A DNA stretch of 64,000 bases, from positions 62,001 through 126,000 of the forward strand of contig SCPD01000014.1 of assembly GCA_005502925.1 (NCBI GenBank), written 5' to 3'. The notes under the pieces were generated by a model. The model searched no databases and was not told the origin of the DNA. It saw nothing but the letters and a program-made list of their open reading frames with translations. Below, in pieces: positions 56,156 through 64,000 of the stretch; position 1 is the first letter of the stretch; every line of letters begins with the position of its first letter. Position numbers and translations under genes: made by a program. This DNA is from Rhizobiales bacterium Y(2018). GTDB taxonomy: Bacteria; Pseudomonadota; Alphaproteobacteria; Rhizobiales; Aestuariivirgaceae.

Positions 56156-56842
56156 ATGTGGGTCCTCAGCAGCATGATCGAGAGTTTCCTCATCGCCTTT
56201 CCGGCGCTGTTCTCGATCGTCAATCCGATCGGCATCGCGCTGATCTATCATCAGGTAACAGCCGGTAATACACGGGCCGAACGCACCGCGCTCGCCTGGC
56301 GGGTGGCGGCCTATTCGCTGGGCGTCATGCTGGTGTCTCTCCTGGCCGGCGCCACGCTGATCGGCTTCTTCGGCGTTTCGCTGAGCGCGCTCCGGGTGGC
56401 GGGCGGCCTCGTCGTGGCGGTGCGGGCCTGGGAAATGCTCTCCGCACCCGAACAGAATGAGGGCCGCAAGCAGGAGCAGGCGTCCAAGGCCACCGGCGCC
56501 AGCGACGACGCCTTCTTCCCGCTCACCATGCCGCTCACCACCGGGCCCGGCACGATTTCGGTGGCGATCGCGCTCAGCGCCAACCGACCCAAGAATACGC
56601 TCGACGTCATCCCTTATTTCGCCGGCATGTCGGTGGCGGCATTGGTGGTGGCGCTGACCATCGGCCTCTTCTACGCCTCGGCCGATCGGGTCGTGTCGCT
56701 GCTCGGGCAAAACGGCTCGCGCGTGGTGACGCGCATGTCGGCCTTTCTGCTTCTCTGCATCGGTGTGCAGATCTGCCTCACCGGCGTTCAGGAAGCGCTG
56801 GTGAGCGTCATTCCGACGCGCGTCATGCCCTCGCATGTGTGA
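56156..56842 (+). CDS. MarC-family integral membrane protein
   Basis: A 228-residue protein with six predicted helices. The NPIG motif near the N-terminus (FSIVNPIGIALIYHQVT) and PLTMPLTTGPGTISVAIAL in the middle define the MarC (UPF0056) family. Despite the name, no role in multidrug resistance has been established for it. A Met seven codons into the frame is an alternative start. It lies in a loose cluster between btaB and the esterase gene. Confidence 0.9.
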   Translation: MWVLSSMIESFLIAFPALFSIVNPIGIALIYHQVTAGNTRAERTALAWRVAAYSLGVMLVSLLAGATLIGFFGVSLSALRVAGGLVVAVRAWEMLSAPEQNEGRKQEQASKATGASDDAFFPLTMPLTTGPGTISVAIALSANRPKNTLDVIPYFAGMSVAALVVALTIGLFYASADRVVSLLGQNGSRVVTRMSAFLLLCIGVQICLTGVQEALVSVIPTRVMPSHV

Positions 56843-56857
56843 AGGACCAGGACTCTC

Positions 56858-57688
56858 ATGATCTTCCCCGCCATCGAAGACTGGAACGACGCCTATACGA
56901 ATGGCGCCCATATTGCCGGCGGCGATGCCTATCCGGGGCGTTGGGCCGAGGCGGCTGTCGCTTTTCGTGAAAGGATCGATGAGATCGGCAGCGCCAGGCT
57001 CGATCTTTCCTATGGCGCGCAGTCACGCAACAAGCTCGATCTGTTCCTGCCGACGGAGAAACCCTGGGGTCTCTTCGTCTTCGTGCATGGCGGCTACTGG
57101 ATGCGGTTCGACAAAACGACCTGGTCGCATCTGGCGGAAGGGGCGGTCCGGCGCGGCTTCGCCGTGGCGATGCCCAGCTATACGCTGTGCCCCGATACCG
57201 GCATTGCCGGGATCGCGTGTGAGGTCGCCGAGGCTGTCCGCTTCGCCGCCGGTGAGGTCGATGGACCGATCTATCTTGCCGGGCATTCGGCCGGCGGCCA
57301 TCTCGTCTCCCGCCTGATGGCAGCGCCCGCACTGCTGCCGGAAGAGGTGCAGCGGCGTATCGCCCATGTCGTCTCGATATCGGGCCTGCATGATCTGCGC
57401 CCGCTCATGATGACGACGATGAACGAGACGCTCAAGATCGCGGCGGCGGAAGCCTTGGCCGAAAGCCCGGCCTTGCTCGAGCCTTTGCCCAATACAAGGA
57501 TCACCTGCTGGGTGGGGGCGGCCGAGCGCGCCGAATTCATCCGCCAGAACGCGCTGCTCGCCAATATCTGGCGCGGGCTGGGCGCCGCTACGGCTGAAAT
57601 CGTCGAGGCCAACCGGCACCATTTCAATGTGATCGAGGGGCTGACCGATCCCCGTTCGCCTTTGACCATGGCCTTATTTGAAGCCTGA
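56858..57688 (+). CDS. Alpha/beta hydrolase, esterase/formamidase-like
   Basis: A 276-residue enzyme with the oxyanion motif HGGYW (about residue 79) and nucleophile elbow GHSAGG (about 145), the pattern of hormone-sensitive-lipase-type esterases and animal-type kynurenine formamidases. A His near the C-terminus (NRHHFNVIEGL) is the likely base. It lies 15 bases downstream of marC. The natural substrate is unknown; no tryptophan pathway gene is near. Confidence 0.85.
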   Translation: MIFPAIEDWNDAYTNGAHIAGGDAYPGRWAEAAVAFRERIDEIGSARLDLSYGAQSRNKLDLFLPTEKPWGLFVFVHGGYWMRFDKTTWSHLAEGAVRRGFAVAMPSYTLCPDTGIAGIACEVAEAVRFAAGEVDGPIYLAGHSAGGHLVSRLMAAPALLPEEVQRRIAHVVSISGLHDLRPLMMTTMNETLKIAAAEALAESPALLEPLPNTRITCWVGAAERAEFIRQNALLANIWRGLGAATAEIVEANRHHFNVIEGLTDPRSPLTMALFEA

Positions 57689-57725
57689 TCGGCTCGTATA
57701 AATTGGCTTGAGGAGGTGCTCACAC

Positions 57726-57845
57726 ATGAGCCATCCAAAGCCGCAAGGGGTGCCGCCCAGCGAGCCCCGGCCGATGCCGGGTCCAGAGCCGCCGCGTCCG
57801 GCGCCGATCCCGGATCAAGGTCCGAAACCGCCACCCAGCCTATGA
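57726..57845 (+). CDS. 39-residue proline-rich micro-ORF
   Basis: A very short ORF beginning MSHPKPQGVPPSEPRPMPG in which 17 of 39 residues are Pro. It has a near-consensus ribosome-binding site, AGGAGG (57711-57716), nine bases before the ATG, and TATAAA at about 57697. Its stop is 39 bases before the 42-bp palindrome that precedes the methylamine-dehydrogenase-like gene. Proline runs stall ribosomes, so it could be a leader peptide for the operon, or a small proline-rich protein. Composition in a GC-rich genome could also produce it by chance. Confidence 0.45.
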   Translation: MSHPKPQGVPPSEPRPMPGPEPPRPAPIPDQGPKPPPSL

Positions 57846-57884
57846 GCGGCCGCGCAAATGCGCCCGGGACGGGCCATTGCAATT

Positions 57885-57926
57885 GCCCATTTCCTTGTTG
57901 TACAATCGTTCAACAAGGAAATGGGC
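57885..57926. promoter_or_regulatory. Perfect 16-bp inverted repeat covering the operator and ribosome-binding site of the TMADH-like gene
   Basis: GCCCATTTCCTTGTTG (57885-57900) and CAACAAGGAAATGGGC (57911-57926) are perfect complements around ten bases and end one base before ATG 57927. Inside are two abutting matches to the GntR/FadR-type operator TNGTNNNACNA: TTGTTGTACAA (57895-57905) and TCGTTCAACAA (57906-57916). The ribosome-binding site AAGGAA (57915-57920) is part of the right arm. Confidence 0.75.
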
Positions 57927-59957
57927 ATGTTCAATCCGCGTTATGGCAGGCTGTTCGAGACGGTGCGGATCGGGCCCAAGACGGCGCCGAACCGCTTCTA
58001 TCAGACGCCGCATGCGAGCGGCATGGGCTGGCGGGCGCCCAAGGCCTCGGCCGCTCTGCGCGGGATCAAGGCGGAAGGCGGCTGGGGAGTCGTCGCCACC
58101 GAATATTGCTCCATCCACCCCTCGTCCGATGATTTCCCTTTCGGGTATCTGTCGTTATGGGACGAGGACGATGTGCGGGCACTCGCCAAGACCGCCGAGG
58201 CGATCCACGCGCATGGCAGCCTCGCCGCCGTCGAGCTCTGGCATGGCGGCTTCCACGCCAACAACCGGCTGACGCGCGAGCCGCTGCTGTCGCCTTCAGG
58301 CCAGCGCGCCAAATTCATCCAGCCGATGGGCGCTCGCGCCATGGACAAGGCCGACATCGCCGAGTTCCGGCGCTGGCAGAAGGACGCCGCGGCACGCGCC
58401 CGAAAAGCGGGTTTCGATATCGTCTATGTCTATGCCGGGCACGATTATCTGCCGCTGCAATTCCTGTCGCCGCGCACCAACCGGCGCAGCGACGAATATG
58501 GCGGGTCTGTCCTGAACCGCACCAGGCTCCTGCGCGAGATGATCGAAGAAACGCGCGCCGCCGTCAAAGACGACTGCGCCGTGGCGCTGCGCCTCGCGGT
58601 CGACGAGTTGCATGGGCCGAGAGGCATCACCCATGACGGCGAGGCGCGCGACATCGTGGGCGTTCTCGCCGAGCTGCCCGATCTCTGGGATGTGAATGTC
58701 GCGGGGGCGCTCGGCAACGATTCCAAGAGCGCGCGTTTCTCCGAGGAAGGGTTCCAGGAAGACTATGTCTCCTTCGTCAAGAAGCTGACGACGAAGCCCG
58801 TCGTCGGCGTCGGACGCTTCACCTCGCCCGACATGATGATGAGCCAGCTGCGCCGCGGCATCCTCGATTTCATCGGCGCGGCGAGGCCCTCGATCGCCGA
58901 TCCGTTCCTGCCGCAGAAGATCAGGGAGGGCCGCGAGGACGAAATCCGTGAATGCATCGGCTGCAATATCTGCCGGGCCGCGAATAATGAATCGATCCCC
59001 ATCCGCTGCACGCAGAATCCGACCATGGGCGAAGAATGGCGGCGCGGCTGGCATCCGGAGAAGATCGCGCCCAAACGCTCGGACAAGAGCGTGCTCGTGA
59101 TCGGCGGCGGCCCGGCCGGTCTCGAATGCGCGCTGGCGCTCGGCCGGCGCGGCCATCAGGTGGCGCTGGCGGAGGCCGGGCGCGAGCTCGGCGGACGGGT
59201 GCTCGCCGAAGCAAGACTTCCCGGCCTGTCGAGCTGGATCCGGGTGCGCGACCACCGCGAACATATGATCGGCAAGCTCTCCAATATCTCCGTCTATCGC
59301 GAAAGCCGGATGACGGCCGAGGATGTCGAGGGCTTCGGCGCCGACCATGTCGTGGTGGCGACCGGCGGTATCTGGCGGCGCGATGCGATCGGCGCGTTCG
59401 GCGAGGAGCCGCTGAGCCTGCCTGACAGCGACAATATTCTAACCCCCCATGACGTCGACCGGCTGGCGGGCGCGGTGAAGTCCATCATCATCTACGACGA
59501 CGATCATTATGCGGTGGGCAGCGCCCTGGCCGAGATGCTGAAGCGCCAGGGGCATAAGGTCACCTATATGACGCCGGCGCCGGTGGTTTCATCCTGGACG
59601 CAGATGACCGACGAGCAGGGCTTCATCCAGTCGCGGCTGATGGCACTCGATGTCGAGCTGGTTATGTCGCATCAGCTCAATGTCATGGCCGGTGACCAGG
59701 CGCGCTTCGCCTGCGTCTATTCGGGCCACGAGCGTGATCTGACCTGCGACGCGCTGCTGCTGGTCACCGGGCGCATTCCCGACGACTCACTTTACCGGAA
59801 TCTCCTTCGCCGTCTGCCGGAAGGCACTGTGAGCGCCATCGGCGACTGCCATGCGCCATCCCATATCGCCGATGCGGTCTTTGCCGGGCATCGTTTCGCC
59901 CGCGAATTCGGCGAACCCAGATCCGAGCTCCTCCGCCGCGAAAGGCCCGAACCATGA
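57927..59957 (+). CDS. Trimethylamine-dehydrogenase-like flavin/iron-sulfur oxidoreductase
   Basis: A 676-residue enzyme co-linear with trimethylamine dehydrogenase (TMADH): an FMN barrel of the old-yellow-enzyme type, a 4Fe-4S site ECIGCNICRAANNE...CTQN, and C-terminal FAD/ADP domains (SVLVIGGGPAGLECALALG). By comparison from memory, the FMN-linking Cys30 is Ala30 (NRFYQTPHASG), Tyr60 is kept, but Trp264 and Trp355 of the trimethylamine cage are missing; Tyr169 and His172 are kept. The substrate is therefore probably another N-methyl compound, such as dimethylglycine or a betaine product. ATG 57927 follows AAGGAA by six bases. It overlaps the MttB-like gene (ATGA). Confidence 0.9.
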   Translation: MFNPRYGRLFETVRIGPKTAPNRFYQTPHASGMGWRAPKASAALRGIKAEGGWGVVATEYCSIHPSSDDFPFGYLSLWDEDDVRALAKTAEAIHAHGSLAAVELWHGGFHANNRLTREPLLSPSGQRAKFIQPMGARAMDKADIAEFRRWQKDAAARARKAGFDIVYVYAGHDYLPLQFLSPRTNRRSDEYGGSVLNRTRLLREMIEETRAAVKDDCAVALRLAVDELHGPRGITHDGEARDIVGVLAELPDLWDVNVAGALGNDSKSARFSEEGFQEDYVSFVKKLTTKPVVGVGRFTSPDMMMSQLRRGILDFIGAARPSIADPFLPQKIREGREDEIRECIGCNICRAANNESIPIRCTQNPTMGEEWRRGWHPEKIAPKRSDKSVLVIGGGPAGLECALALGRRGHQVALAEAGRELGGRVLAEARLPGLSSWIRVRDHREHMIGKLSNISVYRESRMTAEDVEGFGADHVVVATGGIWRRDAIGAFGEEPLSLPDSDNILTPHDVDRLAGAVKSIIIYDDDHYAVGSALAEMLKRQGHKVTYMTPAPVVSSWTQMTDEQGFIQSRLMALDVELVMSHQLNVMAGDQARFACVYSGHERDLTCDALLLVTGRIPDDSLYRNLLRRLPEGTVSAIGDCHAPSHIADAVFAGHRFAREFGEPRSELLRRERPEP

Positions 59958-61483
59958 GCAGAGCGACATCGAGACGGCGCGATCGCCCAGCGCGAACACC
60001 CGGCGCCCTGCAGCAACGGCCGTGGAAGCAGTTCACCTTGCCCTACCGGCCGATCGAGGTATTGAGCGCCGATCAGGTCGAAGCGATTCACGACACGGCG
60101 CTGACCATTCTCGAAGAAATCGGCATGAAGGTGCTGGAACCCCGCGCCCGCGCCCTCTTTGGCGCGGCCGGCGCCAGCGTGGACGAAGGCGAGCTTCAGG
60201 TGCGCTTCGATCGCGCGATGATCGCCGATCTCGTCGCCAAAGCGCCGGCGGAATTCTCGCTGCGCGCCCGCAATCCGGCCAAGAATGTCCGGGTCGGCAA
60301 CCGGAATGCGATCTTCTCCTCGGTCGGCGGGCCCGCCTATGTGAGCGATCTCGAACGTGGCCGGCGCGCCGGCACCTATGCGGAGATGTGCGATTATCTG
60401 AAGCTCATCCAGACGCTCGACATCCTGCATCAGGAAGGCGGCGGTCCTTTCGAGCCACTCGACCTGCCGGCCGAAACGCGTCATCTCGATCTCTATTATG
60501 CCGAAATCACTCTGCTCGACAAAAACTGGCAGCCGCAAGGCCTCGGCGCCGACCGGGCGATCGATGCGCTCGAAATGGCGGCGATCTCGTTCGGCACGAC
60601 GCGCGAAGGGCTGATCGACGATCCGGTCTTCACCTGCGTCATCAACACAAATTCGCCGTTGCAGCTCGACATCCCGATGGCGGAGGGGCTCATGACCTTC
60701 GCCGAGCATGGCCAATGCGTGATCGTGACGCCTTTCACGCTGGCGGGCGCGATGTCGCCCGTGACCTTGGCCGGGGCGCTCGCCCAGCAGCATGCGGAAG
60801 CCTTGGCCGGCATTGCGCTGACGCAGATCGTGCGGCCGGGAGCGCCGGCGATGTATGGCGGCTTCACCTCCAATGTCGACATGAAATCCGGCGCGCCCGC
60901 TTTCGGCACACCCGAATATGCACAGGCCGCGCAGGCCTCGGGACAACTGGCGCGCTTGATCGGCATGCCGTTCCGGTCGAGCAATGTCACCGCCGCCAAT
61001 GATGTCGATGCGCAGGCGGCTTACGAAAGCATGATGGCGCTGTGGGGTTCGATCATGGGCGGCGCCAATCTGGTGCTGCATGCGGCGGGCTGGCTCGGCG
61101 GCGGCCTCACCGCCTCCTTCGAGAAACTCATCCTCGACGCCGATCTCCTGCAGATGATGTCCGCCTATTGCGAGCCCTTCCAGGTGACGCCGGAAACACT
61201 GGCGCTCGATGCGGTGCGCGAAGTAGGCCCGGCCGGACATTATTTCGGTACCGCGCATACGCTGGCGCGCTACGAGACGGCGTTCTATCAGCCGCTCATC
61301 TCCAACTGGGACAATCACGATACCTGGATCGAGCGCGGCCGTGAAACGGCGCCGGTCAAGGCCAACCGCATCTGGAAGCAGATGCTGAAGGAATATGAAC
61401 AGCCGCCGATCGATCCGGCGGTGGACGAGGCGTTGCGCGATTACATGGAGCGCCGCAAAAGCGGGGTTTTGATCAAAGCCTGA
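59954..61483 (+). CDS. MttB-family methyltransferase without pyrrolysine
   Basis: A 509-residue member of the trimethylamine methyltransferase superfamily. True MttB has an in-frame amber codon read as pyrrolysine; here the frame is uninterrupted, as in glycine-betaine and other non-pyrrolysine members (MtgB type). Recognisable stretches are YRPIEVLSADQVEAIHDTAL, ILEEIGMKVLEP near the start and GNRNAIFSSVGGPAYVSD. Members move a methyl group from a quaternary amine to a corrinoid protein, but no corrinoid protein gene is next to it. It is translationally coupled to the TMADH-like gene. Confidence 0.88.
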   Translation: MSRATSRRRDRPARTPGALQQRPWKQFTLPYRPIEVLSADQVEAIHDTALTILEEIGMKVLEPRARALFGAAGASVDEGELQVRFDRAMIADLVAKAPAEFSLRARNPAKNVRVGNRNAIFSSVGGPAYVSDLERGRRAGTYAEMCDYLKLIQTLDILHQEGGGPFEPLDLPAETRHLDLYYAEITLLDKNWQPQGLGADRAIDALEMAAISFGTTREGLIDDPVFTCVINTNSPLQLDIPMAEGLMTFAEHGQCVIVTPFTLAGAMSPVTLAGALAQQHAEALAGIALTQIVRPGAPAMYGGFTSNVDMKSGAPAFGTPEYAQAAQASGQLARLIGMPFRSSNVTAANDVDAQAAYESMMALWGSIMGGANLVLHAAGWLGGGLTASFEKLILDADLLQMMSAYCEPFQVTPETLALDAVREVGPAGHYFGTAHTLARYETAFYQPLISNWDNHDTWIERGRETAPVKANRIWKQMLKEYEQPPIDPAVDEALRDYMERRKSGVLIKA

Positions 61484-61488
61484 ACCTC

Positions 61489-61520
61489 GACTGAACGGCG
61501 CATGTGGGCGACGTTCAGTC
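61489..61520. promoter_or_regulatory. Inverted repeat between the MttB-like and RTX genes
   Basis: GACTGAACG (61489-61497) and CGTTCAGTC (61512-61520) are perfect 9-bp complements with a 14-base spacer. No T tract follows, so it is either an operator for the RTX gene or a weak transcript end for the methylamine operon. Confidence 0.45.
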
Positions 61521-61565
61521 ATGTGGCGATAGGGTGTCCTCCGTCCATCAAACCGGAGGCACATC

Positions 61566-62705
61566 ATGATCATTTTTGGAACGCCTACCGATAACAGCGA
61601 CTGGATCATCGGCGACGACGGCAATGACTGGATCTACGGCGCCGGCGGCAATGATCTCTTGCAGGGCGGTGGCGGCAATGACTTGCTGCTTGGCAATCAC
61701 GGCGACGATACGTTCGTGCCGGGCCTCGGCCTCGATTTCGTCTATGGCGGCTTCTTCGACGGCGATTCCGGCAACGATACCGTCTCCTATGCGCTTTACG
61801 ACGGCGCGGTGTCCGTCAATCTGAGCATGGGGTACGGCTACCTCACATCGTTGCGCGACGCCGACAAGGACGAGCTTAGCGGCATCGAGAATGTCCGAGG
61901 CTCCGCCTATAATGACGGCATTATAGGCGATGCCGGCGCCAACAAGCTCTATGGCAATGGCGGAACCGACTCCCTCGACGGTGGCGCTGGCGATGATGCG
62001 CTCTATGGCGGGAATGGTGATGACATACTTCGCGGTGGCGCGGGCGCCGACCTGCTGGACGGCGGAGCGGGCAAGGATCTGATCTCCTACTTGCATTCTC
62101 CCACTTATGTCGTCGTGCATCTCGCAAACGGCTATGGCCTGTTTGGCGACGCACAAGGCGACACCCTGGCCGGAATCGAAGATGCGCAAGGCTCGGCGGG
62201 AAGCGATTTCCTGTTCGGTAGCGCGGAGGCCAACTCTCTCACTGGCGTGGAAGGCAATGATACTCTCTGGGGTCTCGAGGGGAATGACCGCTTGTATGGC
62301 GGAGATGGCGATGACACACTCTATGGCGATGCCGGCGTTGACTGGCTGAGGGGTGGTCAGGGCAAGGACAAGCTGGGCGGCGGCGCCAATGGTGACCTAT
62401 TCGTCTTCGGTAACGGCGAGACGGCACTCGCCGCGGCCAATGCGGATGTCATCGTCGATTTCAGTCACGCGCAAGGCGACAAGATCGTTCTGACGTCAAT
62501 GGATGCCAATGAGAATGTCGCCAACCATCAGGGCTTCACGTTCATCGGCGATGACGGCTTCTCCGGAGCGGCTGGCGAATTGCGCTATAACCACAGCAAT
62601 GGAAATACCATCGTCTCCGGCGATCTCGATGGCGACGACGACGCCGATTTCCGCATCGTGCTGACGGGTCAGCACGAACTCGTCGCCAGTGATTTCATCT
62701 TGTGA
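61566..62705 (+). CDS. RTX calcium-binding protein, probable type I secretion substrate
   Basis: A 379-residue acidic protein with no Sec signal peptide. GGxGxDxL-type nonapeptide repeats form three blocks (about residues 14-50, 118-170 and 214-276), which fold as calcium-filled beta-rolls outside the cell. The segments at 71-117 and 170-214 are related to each other (NDTVSYALYDG..GIENVRGSA and KDLISYLHSPT..GIEDAQGSA). The last 100 residues resemble the C-terminal domain of serralysin-type proteins, which carries the uncleaved secretion signal. No protease or lipase domain is present. GGAGG precedes the ATG, and the exporter gene follows 22 bases after the stop. Confidence 0.9.
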   Translation: MIIFGTPTDNSDWIIGDDGNDWIYGAGGNDLLQGGGGNDLLLGNHGDDTFVPGLGLDFVYGGFFDGDSGNDTVSYALYDGAVSVNLSMGYGYLTSLRDADKDELSGIENVRGSAYNDGIIGDAGANKLYGNGGTDSLDGGAGDDALYGGNGDDILRGGAGADLLDGGAGKDLISYLHSPTYVVVHLANGYGLFGDAQGDTLAGIEDAQGSAGSDFLFGSAEANSLTGVEGNDTLWGLEGNDRLYGGDGDDTLYGDAGVDWLRGGQGKDKLGGGANGDLFVFGNGETALAAANADVIVDFSHAQGDKIVLTSMDANENVANHQGFTFIGDDGFSGAAGELRYNHSNGNTIVSGDLDGDDDADFRIVLTGQHELVASDFIL

Positions 62706-62727
62706 TCGGACGGCTGGGGAGCTTCCA

Positions 62728-64000
62728 ATGGGCAGCGATCACAAGAACGGGCCGTCACGAGTAAGTCTCGTGGCGGCCCTGTCGTCATTCAACGCCGCCT
62801 TCATCGGGATCGGCGCGCTGAGCGGGGCGGTGAACATACTGGCGCTCACCGGCTCGTTCTTCATGCTGCAGGTCTATGACCGGGTGGTGCCGGGGCGCAG
62901 CATGCCGACGCTCGTCGGGCTCGTGCTGCTCGCCGGCCTGCTATTCGCTTTTCAGGGGATTCTGGACTTCATCCGCGCGCGGCTTCTCGTCCGCATCGGT
63001 TTGGCCGTCGATGCCCGGCTGTCGGGGCCCGTCTATGCGGCGCTGATCCGCCAGCCCTTGCGGAGCGGGCAGCAAGGCGACGGGCTGCAGCCCCTGCGCG
63101 ATCTCGACCAGGTGCGCTCTTTCCTGTCGGGCGCGGGGCCCACTGCCTTCTTCGATCTGCCTTGGATGCCGCTCTATATAGGTATCTGCTTCCTCTTCCA
63201 TGTCTGGATCGGCGTCGCCGCTTTGGCGGGCGCCCTGTTGCTCTGCGCCTTGGCGCTTCTCGCCGAAGGCCGCACGCGCAGGCCCATCCGGGAAACAGGC
63301 GCCCTGGCGGCGTCGCGCAGCGGGCTGGCCGAAGCGGCGCGCCGCAATGCCGAGGCACTCCAGGCGATGGGTTTCGCCGCCCAGATGGAAGCGCGCTGGG
63401 CGGTGGTCAACGACGCCTATCTCGACGCCCATGCGAAAGCGAGCGACGTCGCGGGTTCGCTCGGCACCGTCTCGCGCACCCTGCGCATTGCGTTACAATC
63501 GGCCATGCTGGCGCTCGGCGCCTGCCTGGTCATCGGGCAGGAGGCGAGCGGCGGCATCATGATCGCGAGCTCGATCATGATGAGCCGCGCTTTGGCGCCG
63601 GTCGAGCTTGCCATCGGAAACTGGAAGGGCTTCGTCTCGGCGCGGCAAGGCTGGCGCCGGCTCGGCGCACTTCTGGGGAGCGAGCCGAACGCCGTACCGC
63701 GTACCAGCTTGCCCGCCCCCCAGGCGACACTTGCGGTCGAGGGCGTCAGCGCGACACCACCGGGCGACGGCCGGCTGGTGGTGCGCGATATGAGCTTCAG
63801 CCTCGCCAGGGGAGCCGGTCTTGGCATCATCGGGCCCAGCGCCTCCGGCAAGTCGTCGCTGGCGCGGGTACTCGCCGGTCTCTGGCAGCCGGTACGCGGC
63901 ACGGTCCGGCTCGACGGCGCCGCCCTCGATCAATGGGCGCCGGAGGAACTCGGCCGGCATGTCGGCTATCTGCCGCAGGATGTGCAGCTCTTCGACGGCA
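62728..64000 (+). CDS. Type I secretion ABC transporter (PrtD family), 3' truncated by the window
   Basis: The first 424 residues of an exporter ABC protein. It opens MGSDHKNGPSRVSLVAAL, then NILALTGSFFMLQVYDRVVPG, a signature of PrtD/HlyB-type type I secretion ATPases. A six-helix membrane domain is followed by the nucleotide-binding domain with Walker A GPSASGKSS near residue 369 and VGYLPQDVQLF at the window edge. ATG 62728 has GGGGAG upstream. Adjacent to the RTX gene, it probably exports that protein with a membrane-fusion partner expected just beyond the window. Confidence 0.92.
   Translation, partial: MGSDHKNGPSRVSLVAALSSFNAAFIGIGALSGAVNILALTGSFFMLQVYDRVVPGRSMPTLVGLVLLAGLLFAFQGILDFIRARLLVRIGLAVDARLSGPVYAALIRQPLRSGQQGDGLQPLRDLDQVRSFLSGAGPTAFFDLPWMPLYIGICFLFHVWIGVAALAGALLLCALALLAEGRTRRPIRETGALAASRSGLAEAARRNAEALQAMGFAAQMEARWAVVNDAYLDAHAKASDVAGSLGTVSRTLRIALQSAMLALGACLVIGQEASGGIMIASSIMMSRALAPVELAIGNWKGFVSARQGWRRLGALLGSEPNAVPRTSLPAPQATLAVEGVSATPPGDGRLVVRDMSFSLARGAGLGIIGPSASGKSSLARVLAGLWQPVRGTVRLDGAALDQWAPEELGRHVGYLPQDVQLFDG

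Noticed and set aside
56156-56842. MarC as an antibiotic-resistance determinant
   Set aside because: The family name is historical and no resistance function has been supported, so no such claim is made.
59954-61483. Pyrrolysine-dependent MttB
   Set aside because: The frame contains no in-frame amber codon and no pyl genes are in the window, so it belongs to the non-pyrrolysine branch.
61482-61496. GAAC-N7-GAAC, a formal match to the LexA pattern before the RTX gene
   Set aside because: It overlaps the MttB-like stop codon and lies inside another inverted repeat, the flanking bases do not fit rhizobial SOS boxes, and one or two such matches are expected by chance in the window.

Overview
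The window reads as ordinary chromosome of a high-GC alphaproteobacterium, most likely a member of the Hyphomicrobiales (Rhizobiales). The grounds are the giant NAD-type glutamate dehydrogenase, the rimP-nusA-(YlxR/L7Ae fusion)-infB-rbfA-truB-rpsO-pnp order, the rhizobial glpDVSTPQU glycerol uptake operon, btaAB betaine-lipid genes, an Omp25/31-type porin, a GTTC-N7-GTTC LexA box and several GC-rich palindromic repeats of the kind scattered through rhizobial genomes. The genus cannot be fixed from the sequence alone. No rRNA, tRNA, CRISPR array, prophage or transposase was seen.

Layout. 1-6.3 kb: end of a branched-chain amino-acid ABC permease, a lipoprotein, NAD-glutamate dehydrogenase and a YbjQ-type protein. 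6.5-16.1 kb: the translation/RNA operon rimP to pnp, opened by an attenuator-like hairpin and closed by a clear terminator. 16.3-31.1 kb: a GGDEF-EAL c-di-GMP enzyme, a Coq7-like hydroxylase, a hydrolase, zur-znuC-znuB under a Zur operator, ispG, a small ORF with an SOS box plus an aldo/keto reductase, a polyprenyl synthase, mtgA, rpmF, a GST, and a flippase/GNAT/cupin operon. 31.1-36.5 kb: mostly minus-strand genes (LuxR regulator, porin, two c-type cytochromes, single-domain response regulator, upp).

36.5-53.8 kb is dominated by glycerol and sugar use. glpR is followed by glpD and the glycerol ABC transporter glpV-S-T-P-Q-U, and glpK lies about 6.4 kb beyond glpU. Between them lies a minus-strand RbsABC-like transporter ending in a methylthioribose-kinase-like gene (mtnK), then a VOC/WrbA pair. 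The two glycerol ATPases carry complementary defects, so together they would form one good and one degenerate ATP site.

53.9-64 kb: btaA-btaB (phosphate-free betaine lipid) behind a candidate Pho box, a MarC protein, an esterase, a 39-residue proline-rich micro-ORF, a trimethylamine-dehydrogenase homologue overlapping a non-pyrrolysine MttB homologue and preceded by a perfect 42-bp palindrome, and an RTX protein with its type I secretion ABC transporter, which runs off the window.

The most promising leads are: the methylamine-type two-gene operon with an altered active site and a palindrome covering its ribosome-binding site; the SOS-box small ORF; the zur promoter, whose operator contains the -10 box and ends at the start codon; the glpK hairpin that buries its ribosome-binding site; and the asymmetric GlpS/GlpT ATPase pair.
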